Below, one piece after another: positions 18,742 through 30,123 of a stretch of DNA of 64,000 nucleotides (position 1 is the first letter of the stretch; the number at the start of each line of letters is the position of its first letter). The stretch comes from Mycobacterium lentiflavum (GTDB taxonomy: Bacteria; Actinomycetota; Actinomycetes; Mycobacteriales; Mycobacteriaceae). A program made the translations under genes and the position numbers. The notes under the pieces were generated by a model. That model saw only the letters and a program-made list of their open reading frames with translations, did not search any database and was not told where the DNA came from. The stretch is from NCBI RefSeq assembly GCF_022374895.2, contig NZ_CP092423.2:2728001-2792000 (forward strand), in the 5' to 3' direction.

Positions 18742-19553
18742 CGTCGTCATTGGCCCGCTACCTGACCCGATCCGTGACGCTGGCGTATATCGGCGTCATG
18801 CTGATCGTGCCGGCGTCGATCATTGTGTGGCGGACGTTCAAACCCGGGTTTGGCCAGTTCTACGCATGGATCACCACGCCGGCGGCGATCTCGGCGCTGC
18901 ACCTGTCGCTGTTGGTGGTCGCCGTTGTGGTGCCTCTGAACGTGGTCTTCGGTGTGCTCACGTCATTGTTGCTCGCGCGCAGCCGGTTCCGCGGTAGGGC
19001 CGCGCTGCAGGCGATTGTCGACCTGCCCTTCGCGGTCTCGCCCATCATCGTCGGAGTCGCACTGATCCTGCTGTGGGGATCGGCGGGTGCGCTGGGCTTC
19101 GTGGAGAACGATTTCGGAATCAAGGTCATCTTCGGCTTGCCCGGGCTCATCCTGGTGAGCATCTTCGTCACCTTGCCGTTCGTCGTGCGTGAGGTCCAGC
19201 CGGTGCTGCAGGAGGTGGGCACCGAGCAGGAACAGGCGGCGGCAACCCTGGGTTCGGGTCCATGGCAGACGTTTTGGCGGATCACCCTGCCGACCATCCG
19301 ATGGGGCCTGATCTACGGCACGGTGCTGACCACCGCGCGCACCCTCGGCGAATTCGGCGGGGTCATCATGGTCTCGTCGAACTTGCCGGGGGAGTCGCAA
19401 ACGCTGACGCTGCTGGTGAACGATCGCTACGCCCGCGGCGCCGAGTACGGCGCGTATGCGCTGTCCACGCTGCTCATGGGCGTGGCGGTGGTGTTTCTCA
19501 TCGTCAAAACGAGCCTGCTGGTGCGCCGGAAGCGGGCCAGCGCCGCGGCCTGA
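18738..19553 (+). CDS. cysW: Sulfate ABC transporter permease CysW
   Basis: 271 residues starting at a GTG overlapping the cysT stop. About six transmembrane helices; the EAA loop is EQEQAAATLGSGPWQTFWRI near residue 163. TLGEFGGVIMVSSNLPGESQT is characteristic of the family. It pairs with CysT in the sulfate channel. In the arrangement I know from M. tuberculosis the ATPase gene cysA follows, but here the next gene is a glutamine synthetase, so the ATP-binding subunit must be encoded elsewhere. Confidence 0.93.
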   Translation: MTSSLARYLTRSVTLAYIGVMLIVPASIIVWRTFKPGFGQFYAWITTPAAISALHLSLLVVAVVVPLNVVFGVLTSLLLARSRFRGRAALQAIVDLPFAVSPIIVGVALILLWGSAGALGFVENDFGIKVIFGLPGLILVSIFVTLPFVVREVQPVLQEVGTEQEQAAATLGSGPWQTFWRITLPTIRWGLIYGTVLTTARTLGEFGGVIMVSSNLPGESQTLTLLVNDRYARGAEYGAYALSTLLMGVAVVFLIVKTSLLVRRKRASAAA

Positions 19554-19698
19554 TGTAAAGAGGTCGTCTCACTTCCGCAATGCTTGAAGCGCGCCGTTGA
19601 CGCACGCGTAACAAGTTCGGAATCGAAGGTTCCTAGTGTGGGGCGGTCCACCTTCCCGCAAGGGCAGGTCGTTGACCCCCTCAGCGATAGGAACTCCA

Positions 19699-21876
19699 TT
19701 GAGCGGAAACGCAGTGCGCCTGCAGGCGATCAACAACGTCGAGGCCTATGTCCCCCCGGCCGTCAGTTTCGTAGCCGGTGAGACACCCGGCGAGGTCTTC
19801 GGCTCGAATGTCTTCACCAAGGCCGAAATGCAGGCACGGCTGCCCAAGTCGGTCTACAAGTCGGTGGTGGCGACCATCGAGAAGGGCGCCAAACTCGACC
19901 CGGCGGTCGCCGATACGGTCGCGGTGGCCATGAAGGACTGGGCACTGGAGAAGGGCGCCACCCACTACGCCCATGTCTTCTATCCGATGACCGGCCTGAC
20001 CGCCGAGAAGCACGACAGCTTCTTGGAACCCGTCTCCGATGGGCAGACACTCGCGGAGTTCGCGGGTAAGACCCTGATCCAGGGTGAGCCCGACGCCTCG
20101 AGTTTCCCCTCCGGCGGGTTGCGCAGCACCTTCGAGGCCCGGGGCTACACCGGCTGGGACGTGACCAGTCCCGCGTATGTCCTGGAGAACCCCAACGGCA
20201 ACACGCTGTGCATCCCAACGGTTTTCGTGTCGATGACCGGCGAGGCGCTGGACTACAAGACGCCGCTGCTGCGCAGCCAGCAGGCGATGGGTATCCACGC
20301 GGAGCGCATCCTGACGCTTTTCGGGCACAAGGACCTGAACAAGGTGGTGTCGTTCTGCGGCCCCGAGCAGGAGTACTTCCTGGTTGATCGGCACTTCTTC
20401 CTGGCGCGGCCGGACCTGCTCAACGCCGGTCGCACGGTGTTCGGCGCCAAGCCGCCCAAGGGCCAGGAGTTCGACGACCACTACTTCGGCGCGGTTCCCG
20501 AGCGTGTCCTGGGCTTCATGATGGACACCGAGCGGGAGCTGTTCAAACTCGGAATCCCGGCCAAGACCCGGCACAACGAGGTGGCCCCCGGTCAGTTCGA
20601 GATCGCGCCGATGTTCGAGCGGGCCAACATCGCCTCCGACCACCAGCAGCTGCTGATGACGATCTTCAAGACGATCGCCAAGAAGCACGGCATGGAATGC
20701 CTATTCCACGAGAAGCCGTTCGCCGGCGTCAACGGATCGGGCAAGCACGTCAACTTCTCGATGGGCAACTCCGAGCTGGGCTCCCTGCTGGTGCCGGGCG
20801 ACACCCCGCACGAGAACGCGCAATTCCTGGTGTTCTGCGCGGCGGTGATTCGCGCGGTGCACAAATTCGCCGGCCTGCTTCGGGTGTCGGTCGCCTCGGC
20901 CACCAACGACCACCGGCTCGGCGCCAATGAGGCACCGCCCGCGATCATCTCGATCTTCCTGGGTGAGCAGCTCGCCGACGTGTTCGACCAGATCGCCAAG
21001 GGCGCGGCCACCTCGTCGAAGGGCAAGGGCACCATGATCATTGGCGTCGACACCCTGCCCCCCTTGCCGACCGATGCCGGTGACCGCAACCGGACCAGCC
21101 CGTTCGCCTTCACCGGGAACCGGTTCGAGTTCCGGGCACCCGGCTCCGGCCAGACGGTTGCGGTGCCCCTGATCGTGCTCAACACGATCATGGCGGACTC
21201 GTTGGACTACATGGCCGGTGTACTGGAGCAGGCCGTCGCCGACGGTGAGGACTTCGATCAGGCTGTACAGAAGCTGCTCACCGAAGTCATTACCGAGCAC
21301 GGCGCGGTGGTGTTCAACGGGGACGGTTATTCGGAGAACTGGCAGATCGAAGCTGCCGAGCGCGGCCTGCCGAACCTCAAGACCACGCTGGACGCCATCC
21401 CGGAGCTGATCAAACCGGACGCGATCGAACTCTTCGCGAAATACGGGGTGTTCAACGAACGCGAGCTGCACAGCCGCTACGAGGTCCGCTTGGAGCAGTA
21501 CGCGTTGACGATCGCCGTGGAGGCGAAGTTGGCGCTCGAGATCGGGACGACCATCATCTTGCCGGCCGCAATCCGCTACCAGACCGAACTCGCGCAGAAC
21601 GTCGCGACGCTGAAGAAGGCCGGCGTCGCAGCCAGCACGGCGGCGCTGGAAGCGGTTTCGGCTCCGCTGGCCGATCTCTCCGCGGCGCTGACCGAGTTGA
21701 AGGCGGCTTTGTCCGATCACTCGGCGGAGTCGGCTCTCGCCGAGGCTACGCATGCCCAAGAGGCGCTGTTGCCGGCGATGGAGGCGGTGCGTACCGCGGC
21801 CGACACGCTGGAAGGCGTTGTAGCCGACGATTTGTGGCCGCTGCCCACCTACCAGGAGATGCTCTACATCCTCTAG
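19699..21876 (+). CDS. Type III glutamine synthetase (GlnN-type)
   Basis: 725 residues, the usual length of GSIII. Start taken as the TTG at 19699 ([19 protein letters not shown]), with ATAGGA upstream; a GTG at 19636 is the alternative. A candidate -10, TAGTGT, lies at 19634-19639. Family motifs seen: [15 protein letters not shown], the ATP/glutamate region [48 protein letters not shown] and [16 protein letters not shown]. It makes glutamine from glutamate, ammonia and ATP as a large oligomer. Mycobacteria normally rely on type I enzymes, so a GSIII is an accessory nitrogen-assimilation gene. It is monocistronic, with a strong hairpin after it. Confidence 0.95.
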   Translation: MSGNAVRLQAINNVEAYVPPAVSFVAGETPGEVFGSNVFTKAEMQARLPKSVYKSVVATIEKGAKLDPAVADTVAVAMKDWALEKGATHYAHVFYPMTGLTAEKHDSFLEPVSDGQTLAEFAGKTLIQGEPDASSFPSGGLRSTFEARGYTGWDVTSPAYVLENPNGNTLCIPTVFVSMTGEALDYKTPLLRSQQAMGIHAERILTLFGHKDLNKVVSFCGPEQEYFLVDRHFFLARPDLLNAGRTVFGAKPPKGQEFDDHYFGAVPERVLGFMMDTERELFKLGIPAKTRHNEVAPGQFEIAPMFERANIASDHQQLLMTIFKTIAKKHGMECLFHEKPFAGVNGSGKHVNFSMGNSELGSLLVPGDTPHENAQFLVFCAAVIRAVHKFAGLLRVSVASATNDHRLGANEAPPAIISIFLGEQLADVFDQIAKGAATSSKGKGTMIIGVDTLPPLPTDAGDRNRTSPFAFTGNRFEFRAPGSGQTVAVPLIVLNTIMADSLDYMAGVLEQAVADGEDFDQAVQKLLTEVITEHGAVVFNGDGYSENWQIEAAERGLPNLKTTLDAIPELIKPDAIELFAKYGVFNERELHSRYEVRLEQYALTIAVEAKLALEIGTTIILPAAIRYQTELAQNVATLKKAGVAASTAALEAVSAPLADLSAALTELKAALSDHSAESALAEATHAQEALLPAMEAVRTAADTLEGVVADDLWPLPTYQEMLYIL

Positions 21877-21880
21877 ATCC

Positions 21881-21949
21881 GTCGTCGGGCGTGGGGGTCG
21901 ACCGCGCGCTCGCGGAGCTTGGTAATCCGCGGCTCCCACGCCCGGCGAC
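21881..21949 (+). terminator. Long-stem hairpin after the GSIII gene
   Basis: A 15-base arm, GTCGTCGGGCGTGGG (21881-21895), pairs with CCCACGCCCGGCGAC (21935-21949); the only non-Watson-Crick position is a G-U. It begins four bases after the stop codon. The 39-base loop contains a second short CCGCG/CGCGG pairing. No U-tract, as often in mycobacteria. Confidence 0.75.
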
Positions 21950-22024
21950 TCGATTTCCCGCTACACGTGCCGCACCGGACGCGTTAAGTTCTGAAGGGAC
22001 GAAGTCGCGCGGTCAGGGGAGAGC

Positions 22025-23145
22025 ATGGGGCCATTTGACGACGGCCAGCGTCGTGCCGCCGAACTGGAGGCTTACCAGGCGCTGTGGAACCTGTGGCGTT
22101 GTGCGCGGCGAACCGACATCGAGAACTGGGAGTCGGCGTGCCAGATGCTCGAGAATTACTACACCGTCGGCAAAGCCCGGGACAACGCCGAAGTCTGCGA
22201 AATGCGGATCCACTACTTGGAGATCGCGGAACCGTTACCCCGGCTCGCGGACTTCGTGCAGCCGCCGCCCTACGACCGAGTGCCCGACGCCGAGCGGCTA
22301 CTGGGGCAGGCCCGCTATCAATATCAGCTGGCCCGCCGGCGGCACCCGGTGCGCGAACAGCAGCGATTGAAAGAACTCGAAACGACCAAAGCGCTCTACG
22401 CGGCGGTGCGGGCCGCCGAAGCCCGGGCCAAAGCCGCGGAGTTGGCCCGCCGCCGTGAATGGCAACAGAGCTGCTGGCCCAAAGGCGTTGTGCTGGAACG
22501 CGACGTGTACGACCTCGACGGCGTGGCCGCGCAGGTGGATCGGCAGAACGCGAAAATCGAATCCCAGGTAGCCGCCCTGACCGAGCTGTTGCAAACAGGA
22601 TTGCGCCAGCTGCCCGACGCTCCGACGCCCGCCCCGGCCGAGTTGGCGGCCCACGTCGAATCGGTGCTGGCGGCAATGTCGTTGCCGCCCGGCATCACCC
22701 CCAAGCCCGTCGTCGAGTTTGCCCCGGCGACGGGCGAATTGGTCGTCGAATATGAACTGCCCACCGTGGTGGTTGTCCCGGCGGCCAAGGCGTACCGCTA
22801 CGTCAAGAGCCGTGACACCGTGGTCGAGACGGCGCGGCCGGTGGGGCAGGTGAAAGCGTTGTACGCCAGCACTATTGCGCAGCTGGCGCTGCTGGCTTTG
22901 GCGACCGTCTTCGCCCTCGACAGCGAGCACCGTTTCGGGGTGGTGATCTTCAGCGGTGTGGTCGAGACGACGGATCCGAACACGGATAAACCGGTCCGCC
23001 CGTGCTTGATCAGTGCGCGGGTCGACGCAGACACGTTCGCCGGGATCGACCTGCACGACGTCGACCCGTCGGTGTGCCTCAAACGGCTCTCGGCGCTAGT
23101 GTCGCCGAACCCGGCGGAACTCGTCCCGGTGTCGCCCCTGGGCGA

Positions 23146-23155
<10 letters not shown>
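22025..23155 (+). CDS. Restriction-system-associated protein lacking the endonuclease domain
   Basis: 376 residues. An N-terminal helical part (residues 1-90) is followed by a charged probable coiled coil (about 95-200) and a conserved C-terminal region: VVEYELPTV, YRYVKSRDTVVETARP, VKALYASTIAQLALL, RPCLISARVD and CLKRLSALVSPNPAEL. I recognise this last part as the region that, in actinobacterial restriction-system proteins, precedes a C-terminal Mrr-like nuclease domain. Here the protein stops right after it, and the convergent kinase gene overlaps the end by ten bases. It therefore has no visible nuclease. Function unknown; family assignment is from memory. Confidence 0.7.
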
Positions 23156-24837
<1,682 letters not shown>

Positions 24838-25103
24838 CGCTGACTCCTATTCACGGTCTGGCAACCTGACGGTAAGCCCCGACCAATATCACCGCTCGAA
24901 AACTACAACATCGCGGTGGCAAATGCGCGATCGTGTTACTCCCACGGGTACCGGTGTTTTCGTCCGGGTCACCGCTATTCGCGCTGGCCCCGGCCGGCCG
25001 ATGCGAACGGTTGGTGAATTCCAAGCAACGCGAGAGTTCGCGATCTTGCGAACCTGCTTCAAGGGAGCACGAAAACCCTTTTATAGCAACGTGTTTAGCG
25101 TGC

Positions 25104-28100
25104 TCAGCGATGCGCGAGCGCCAGGATCTGGGGCAGCGCTTCGCGGGCCGCGGCTCGGCCGGCCTCACGGGCCTGGTCGATCTGATGGAACTCCAGCAGC
25201 CCGACACCGCGGGTGCTGGGTCGGATCACCACGTCGGCTTGAGCCAGTGTCGCGGCGGCGGCCAGCCCACTGCCCATCATCATCGTGCGAATGAGGGTTT
25301 CGCCAATCCCGGGAACACGTGGGGGATCGGCGAATTCGCTGCTGGACACCGTCGCGTCGCCGCCGAAACCGACGGCGACCGCGACCAGCGGGCCCTCGGT
25401 GCTCGACAGCGATGAGACGGGAAGGTTGTCGAGCACCCCTCCGTCGACGTGCAGCGTGCCGCCGTAGACGTAGGGCGGGAAGATTCCGGGCAGCCGCAGC
25501 GAACATCCCACGGCGTCGGCAACCGGGCCCCGGCGATGCACGACGGTACGCCGCCCCAGCAGGTCGACGCTGACGCACCGGAACTCCTTCGGCAGTTCCT
25601 CGATCAGCCGCTCGCCATAGGCGCGACGCAGCAGCGCCGGAATGCGCCGCCCGCGCGTCAATCCCTTGATCGGCACGGTGTAGTCGCGAATCGGATTGGT
25701 GCGGATGAAGTACTCGTACACGTAGGCGTCGACGCCCGCCGCGTCCAGGCCGCTGGCCGCCAACGCCGCGACGATCGCGCCCATGCTGGTGCCGGCGAAT
25801 CGGTCGACGACGATCCCAGCGGCTTCCAGCTCCTCGAGCACGCCGAGATGAGCGAACGCCCGAGCGCCCCCACCGCCCAGGACCAAACCGATCGAACGCC
25901 CGACGATGCGCGCGGCGAGCGGCCGCAGGTCTTCGGCAGAGCCGGAGGTGTGCAACGTCAGGACCGACCGCGGCGTGATCAGTTCTTCCCAGGCGCGCCG
26001 GTGCTCCCGGCTGGCCGGCGGACCGGCCAGCAGCAGATCTGCGCCGACCGCGCGCTCAGGCAGGCCGTCGGCCGGTGGCGCCGGATTTCCGGCGACGAGC
26101 ACGATCCGATCGGCAACGCGCAGGCAGAAGTCTCGCCATTGGCCATCGTCGACCTGCGCCTGCAACACCACCTTGTCCGCGGCCCGCTCGGCGCGCTCCA
26201 GCCCTGCGCGGTCGACGCGCCCCGGTCGCACCGCCCGCACGTAGCCCGACAGCAGGTGCACCAGTTCGTGGGCCACCATCGTGACGGGCGCGTCGGCGTC
26301 GACACCGACAATCGCGACCACCACATCGCAGGTGGTCAGGTTCGCCGTTGTCGGCGGTGGCAATTGGTGCAGGCGGGTGGCCAGCGAGCGCACCAGCGCG
26401 CCGAGCATGCCGACGTCGGCGATCTTGTCGAACTGCTCCTTGGTCAGCCGTACCAGGGTGGTGTCGCGCACTGCCCGAATGGAGGCGGATCGCGGCGTGC
26501 CGGTGAGCAGCGCGAGCTCGCCGATCACGTCGCCGCGTCCCAGTTCCCGGATCGCAACGCCCTGTTGCAGCGCTTGAACACGGCCGTTGCGCACCACGTA
26601 CAGGGAATCGGCCGCATCGCCCTCGTGGAACAGATACGAGCCCGCCGTAAGTTCGATCTCCTCGGCGCTATGCCGTAGGTCGGCAAGAGCGTCCGCGTCC
26701 AAGCCGGCGAACAGCGGCAGGTTCTCCAGGAGGTCGTCTTTGCGGTCGACCGCAAGCACCTGTTCGTGCCGCGCGACCGCCGTTGCGCGCGAACGTGGTT
26801 CGAGTTTCGGTGGCGGTTGGGCGACGACGGCGGCAGCCGCCGCCTGTTGACCGGTGCGGCCCAGGAACAAAGCCCCGACGGCTACCGCGGCGAAGCAGAT
26901 GGCTGCCATCACCCAGCCTCGTCGCAACGCCTCCGCGGCCTCACCGCGTGCCGGTGTCCCGATCAGGACGACCAGTAAGGCGATTCCGATCACCGCGCCG
27001 AGTTGACGGCAGCTGCTGACCACCGCCGACGCGGTCGCGTAGCTGCCGCCCTTGGGGACCCGGGCCAAGGCGGCGCTGCCGAGCAGCGGCAGCGTGGCGC
27101 CGACGCCGAGCCCCTGCAGCAGCTGGCCGGGCAGCCACTCGCGCAGGAAGTTCGGATGCGTTCCAACGCGCTGGTAGTACCAGACCAGGCTGCCGGCCCA
27201 GATCAGCGCTCCGATGAAGATGATCGCGCGGTGTCCGCGCCGGTCGGCGATTTTGCCCAGCTTCGCCGCGACGACGGCCGCGACGAGCGCGGCCGGGGCG
27301 ACCGCGAGGCCAGTCTTGAGCAGGTTGTAGCCCCACACGTAGTTCAGGAACAGCACGTGCGTCAGGAGGTAGCCGTAGAAGCCCGCGCCCGCGACGATCG
27401 TCAGGGCGTTGCCCGCGACGAAGGACTGGACGCGCAGGTAGGCGGGCTCGATCAGCGGCGACGGGTGGTGTCGCGAGCTGATCACGAACCCGACCAGGGC
27501 GACGGCCGCGGCGACGAACGACCCGATCGCGCCGGTGCTGGACCAGCCCCAGTCCGGCCCCTTGATCAACCCGAGGGTCAGCAAGCCGAGTGCGGCCGCG
27601 AGCAGCACCGCCCCGCGCAGATCGGGCAGACGTCGCTGTCCGGGCGACCGGCTTTCCACCAGCTCGCGTCGGGCCACCACCACCGCGACGACGCCCAGCG
27701 GGACGTTCACCAAAAACGCCCAGCGCCAATCGGACACCTGCACGATCGCCCCGCCGATCGGCGGACCGAGGCCCGAGGCGATGGCCGCCGCGGCACCCCA
27801 CAATCCCACGCCGTGGGCGCGACGCGCGACCTCGAAGCCCTCGACGACCAGGGCAAGGGATGCCGGTACTAGCAGCGCGGCGCCGATGCCCTGCAGGATC
27901 CGGAACGCGACCAGTTGCTCAACGGTGGCGGCCAGCGCGCACAGCCACGAGGCCGCCGTGAACAGTACGACGCCCCAGATGAACATCCGCTTGCGCCCGA
28001 GTAAGTCGGCGAGTTTGCCCGCCGCCACCAGGAACGCCGCAAACACGATGTTGTATGCGTTGAGCACCCAGGACAGGCTGCCGATGGGGTAGGTGGGGAA

Positions 28101-28343
28101 GGACTGCTGGATGTTCGGGAACGCGACGTTGACGATCGTCGAGTCGAGGAAGGCGAGGAAGGCCCCGAACGCCGCTACCAACAGCACCGCCGTCGGGGAC
28201 GGTTGGCGGCGCACGGTGAGTGCGCCCGTCACCGGATGGTTGTCCCGACGCGTCGCGGCCGTATTGCCTTTCGCCGCACCGTTACCCGTCGTGGTGTCGG
28301 CGACTTTGGAGTGCCCGTGCGCACGGGACGTTTCGAGATCCAT
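25104..28343 (-). CDS. MFS exporter / cyclic-nucleotide-binding / patatin phospholipase fusion
   Basis: 1079 residues in three parts. Residues about 50-510 are a 14-helix DHA2-type MFS exporter (LDSTIVNVAFP and GKLADLLGRKRMF). Residues about 535-650 form a cyclic-nucleotide-binding domain with the intact phosphate cassette GELALLTGTPRSAS. Residues about 819-1079 are a patatin-like lipase with GGGGARAFAH, the nucleophile GTSMG (near 851) and the acid in VDGGVLDN. It may couple cNMP sensing to lipid hydrolysis and export at the inner membrane. The same architecture exists, as I recall, in M. tuberculosis Rv3239c. It is 33 bases downstream of an FHA-nucleotide cyclase gene, so messenger and receptor are made together. 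Confidence 0.95.
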   Translation of the reverse strand: MDLETSRAHGHSKVADTTTGNGAAKGNTAATRRDNHPVTGALTVRRQPSPTAVLLVAAFGAFLAFLDSTIVNVAFPNIQQSFPTYPIGSLSWVLNAYNIVFAAFLVAAGKLADLLGRKRMFIWGVVLFTAASWLCALAATVEQLVAFRILQGIGAALLVPASLALVVEGFEVARRAHGVGLWGAAAAIASGLGPPIGGAIVQVSDWRWAFLVNVPLGVVAVVVARRELVESRSPGQRRLPDLRGAVLLAAALGLLTLGLIKGPDWGWSSTGAIGSFVAAAVALVGFVISSRHHPSPLIEPAYLRVQSFVAGNALTIVAGAGFYGYLLTHVLFLNYVWGYNLLKTGLAVAPAALVAAVVAAKLGKIADRRGHRAIIFIGALIWAGSLVWYYQRVGTHPNFLREWLPGQLLQGLGVGATLPLLGSAALARVPKGGSYATASAVVSSCRQLGAVIGIALLVVLIGTPARGEAAEALRRGWVMAAICFAAVAVGALFLGRTGQQAAAAAVVAQPPPKLEPRSRATAVARHEQVLAVDRKDDLLENLPLFAGLDADALADLRHSAEEIELTAGSYLFHEGDAADSLYVVRNGRVQALQQGVAIRELGRGDVIGELALLTGTPRSASIRAVRDTTLVRLTKEQFDKIADVGMLGALVRSLATRLHQLPPPTTANLTTCDVVVAIVGVDADAPVTMVAHELVHLLSGYVRAVRPGRVDRAGLERAERAADKVVLQAQVDDGQWRDFCLRVADRIVLVAGNPAPPADGLPERAVGADLLLAGPPASREHRRAWEELITPRSVLTLHTSGSAEDLRPLAARIVGRSIGLVLGGGGARAFAHLGVLEELEAAGIVVDRFAGTSMGAIVAALAASGLDAAGVDAYVYEYFIRTNPIRDYTVPIKGLTRGRRIPALLRRAYGERLIEELPKEFRCVSVDLLGRRTVVHRRGPVADAVGCSLRLPGIFPPYVYGGTLHVDGGVLDNLPVSSLSSTEGPLVAVAVGFGGDATVSSSEFADPPRVPGIGETLIRTMMMGSGLAAAATLAQADVVIRPSTRGVGLLEFHQIDQAREAGRAAAREALPQILALAHR

Positions 28344-28376
28344 GATTGACCCCTGGGGTGAAAGCCGGCGGGCGGC

Positions 28377-29450
28377 TCAGTCGGCGTTTCGGATGGGCAT
28401 TTCCGCGGTGGATTCGGGACCACCGCCCGGATCCACCGCCGCGTTTCTCCCCGGAAGAGTCGTCGACTCGCTGGTCTGCTGACCGCGGCCGAGAACGGGA
28501 AATACGGTCTCTTTCCCGCTTCGGCCCTTGAGCTCGACTTCTTCGCCTTCTCCCCATGTGAAGTGACTCTCGACTGTGCGGCGCACTCCGCTGGTCACCA
28601 TGACCGACGCGCGCCCTTGACGCCCGGCGAGGCCGGCCAACCGGAACGCCACATTGGTCGAATCGCCGATCACCGCCTCTACCGATCTCGTCATCGCGGC
28701 CAGCGCGACCCGGCCGACCACCACGCCCCAACCCATCCGGATCGGCGAGCCGTCGGGGCTGCGCAACGGCAGTCGTGGTCCCAGCTCTCCGACAAGCCGG
28801 TTCGCGGCGAGCGAAAAGTCGATCGCGCGTTCGGCGGCATCCGGAAACCGATTCGCCTCCCAGATCGCGAAGATCGCGTCGCCGGCGTAGTGGTTCAGCG
28901 TGCCGCGATGGGCGTGCAGCACACCACCGACCTCGTGCCACAGCGTGTGCAGGCTCTGCGCGATGACCTCTTCTTCGGTCACTTCGGAGATCGTCGAGTA
29001 GTTGATAATGTCGCCGACCACCATCACCATGGCGGCCTGGCTGATTCGGGTCCGGGTAAGGCCCGGGGCAATTCCGGCGTCGACGGCGGTGAATCGCTGC
29101 GAGCGGAAGATGAGTGCCACATCCGCGATCCGGATCTCGTCACCGGGCTGGATCGGCCGGGGTACGGCTCGTTCCAGCCGCATCCCGTTGAGCAGTGTCC
29201 CGTTGGTGCTGGTGTCGATCACGAAAGCCTGATCGGCGACGGCGTCCAAGCGGATTTCGAGATGAGTCCGGGAGATCTCGGGATCGCGGATCACGAGCCT
29301 GCGTGACTCGCTGATTCCGGCGCACTCTCGACCGATGAACAACTGATCGATGATCGGCACGCTGTGCTCAGTGCCGCCGTCGCGCAATTCGAGGTAGGCC
29401 AGCGGGGTGCCGGGCGGCGGGCTTGGCATCCCGATAGACGACGTCATCAT
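28377..29450 (-). CDS. FHA domain-class III nucleotide cyclase fusion
   Basis: 357 residues. An FHA domain (about 18-118) carries FIGRECAGISESRRLVIRDP and SRTHLEIRLD, the phosphothreonine-binding loops, and DTSTNGTLLNG. A class III cyclase domain follows (about 135-335): metal Asp residues in VVGDIINYS and HYAGDAIFAIWE, transition-state Asn and Arg in STNVAFRL. The two purine-selecting positions, usually Lys and Asp/Thr, read as His and Ala here. The FHA domain should dock a phosphorylated protein, perhaps a product of the nearby Ser/Thr kinases. First gene of an operon with the cNMP-binding MFS-patatin protein. Confidence 0.92.
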   Translation of the reverse strand: MMTSSIGMPSPPPGTPLAYLELRDGGTEHSVPIIDQLFIGRECAGISESRRLVIRDPEISRTHLEIRLDAVADQAFVIDTSTNGTLLNGMRLERAVPRPIQPGDEIRIADVALIFRSQRFTAVDAGIAPGLTRTRISQAAMVMVVGDIINYSTISEVTEEEVIAQSLHTLWHEVGGVLHAHRGTLNHYAGDAIFAIWEANRFPDAAERAIDFSLAANRLVGELGPRLPLRSPDGSPIRMGWGVVVGRVALAAMTRSVEAVIGDSTNVAFRLAGLAGRQGRASVMVTSGVRRTVESHFTWGEGEEVELKGRSGKETVFPVLGRGQQTSESTTLPGRNAAVDPGGGPESTAEMPIRNAD

Positions 29451-30039
29451 TGCCTCGCTGCTCGCCGTGTCAGTCCGCTCACCCGAAAGTCGGTTGGTGC
29501 CAATGCTCCTCCGCAGTCACGACGTCGCTGCGGTCTCATGACACGCCGTCATCAGCCGGGGTAGGGCGCCAGTTCGCCAATCGTCACCCATAAACTGCCT
29601 TTCCCGGTGATTAGACTCGCCGCGACCACGTCGACTCGCTGGTCCTTCGAACTCACGGCTGTCCTTCGTGCCGGTGATTGGTGACGGTGCGGACATTACC
29701 GGAAACGACCCCGGGGAGTTCAAAAATTCAGAAATGGCCTACAGAAGCGAAATTATGGGTAAATCGCCGGTTAATCAAGGATGACGTTTGCCCGCGCTCG
29801 TTTTCCGCCCCCGAACGTTCCGGCCCTGACGCCGGGTTGGATTCGGCCCCAAAGGATTCGAGCGGCGGGCAGTCGCCGTAGTATTGGCGACCGAATACTC
29901 CGTTGCATCCGCAGCGCTGACCGCGGCATACGGGGGATCGTTTCGGCCGAGGGCAGGCGGAATTTCGAAAGGCGCGTCGGTCGGCAGATAAGCTCCTGAC
30001 CGACACCTCAATCCTTTTGGAGCGCCGGGGAGCAGGAGC
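29451..30039. other. Divergent intergenic region of the two cNMP/patatin transcription units
   Basis: 589 bases without a recognisable gene. About 29715-29780 is distinctly AT-rich for this genome and is the likeliest promoter zone. A small inverted repeat, AGTATT and AATACT with an 8-base spacer (29880-29899), could be an operator. No RNA gene was recognised. Confidence 0.5.
29880..29899. promoter_or_regulatory. Inverted repeat in the divergent signalling promoter region
   Basis: AGTATT (29880-29885) and AATACT (29894-29899) flank eight bases. Its size suits a dimeric regulator such as a CRP-family protein, although it does not match the CRP consensus I know. Confidence 0.25.
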
Positions 30040-30123
30040 ATGTGTGCAGCAATCCCGTTTGCGGACACCGAGGCGGTCCGTTCGCCCGGCTCCATCGACG
30101 TACGGTCATTAGATGAGTACTAA
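30040..30123 (+). CDS. Upstream small ORF overlapping the cNMP-binding patatin start
   Basis: 27 codons starting at an ATG with a strong purine-rich binding site (GGGGAGCAGGAG) directly upstream. The ORF begins MCAAIPFADTEA and ends at a TAA at 30121-30123, eleven bases inside the next gene. That gene has no good binding site of its own at 30113. The arrangement suggests reinitiation: ribosomes finishing here start the patatin gene. The peptide resembles nothing I know, and conservation would be needed to call it functional. Confidence 0.45.
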   Translation: MCAAIPFADTEAVRSPGSIDVRSLDEY

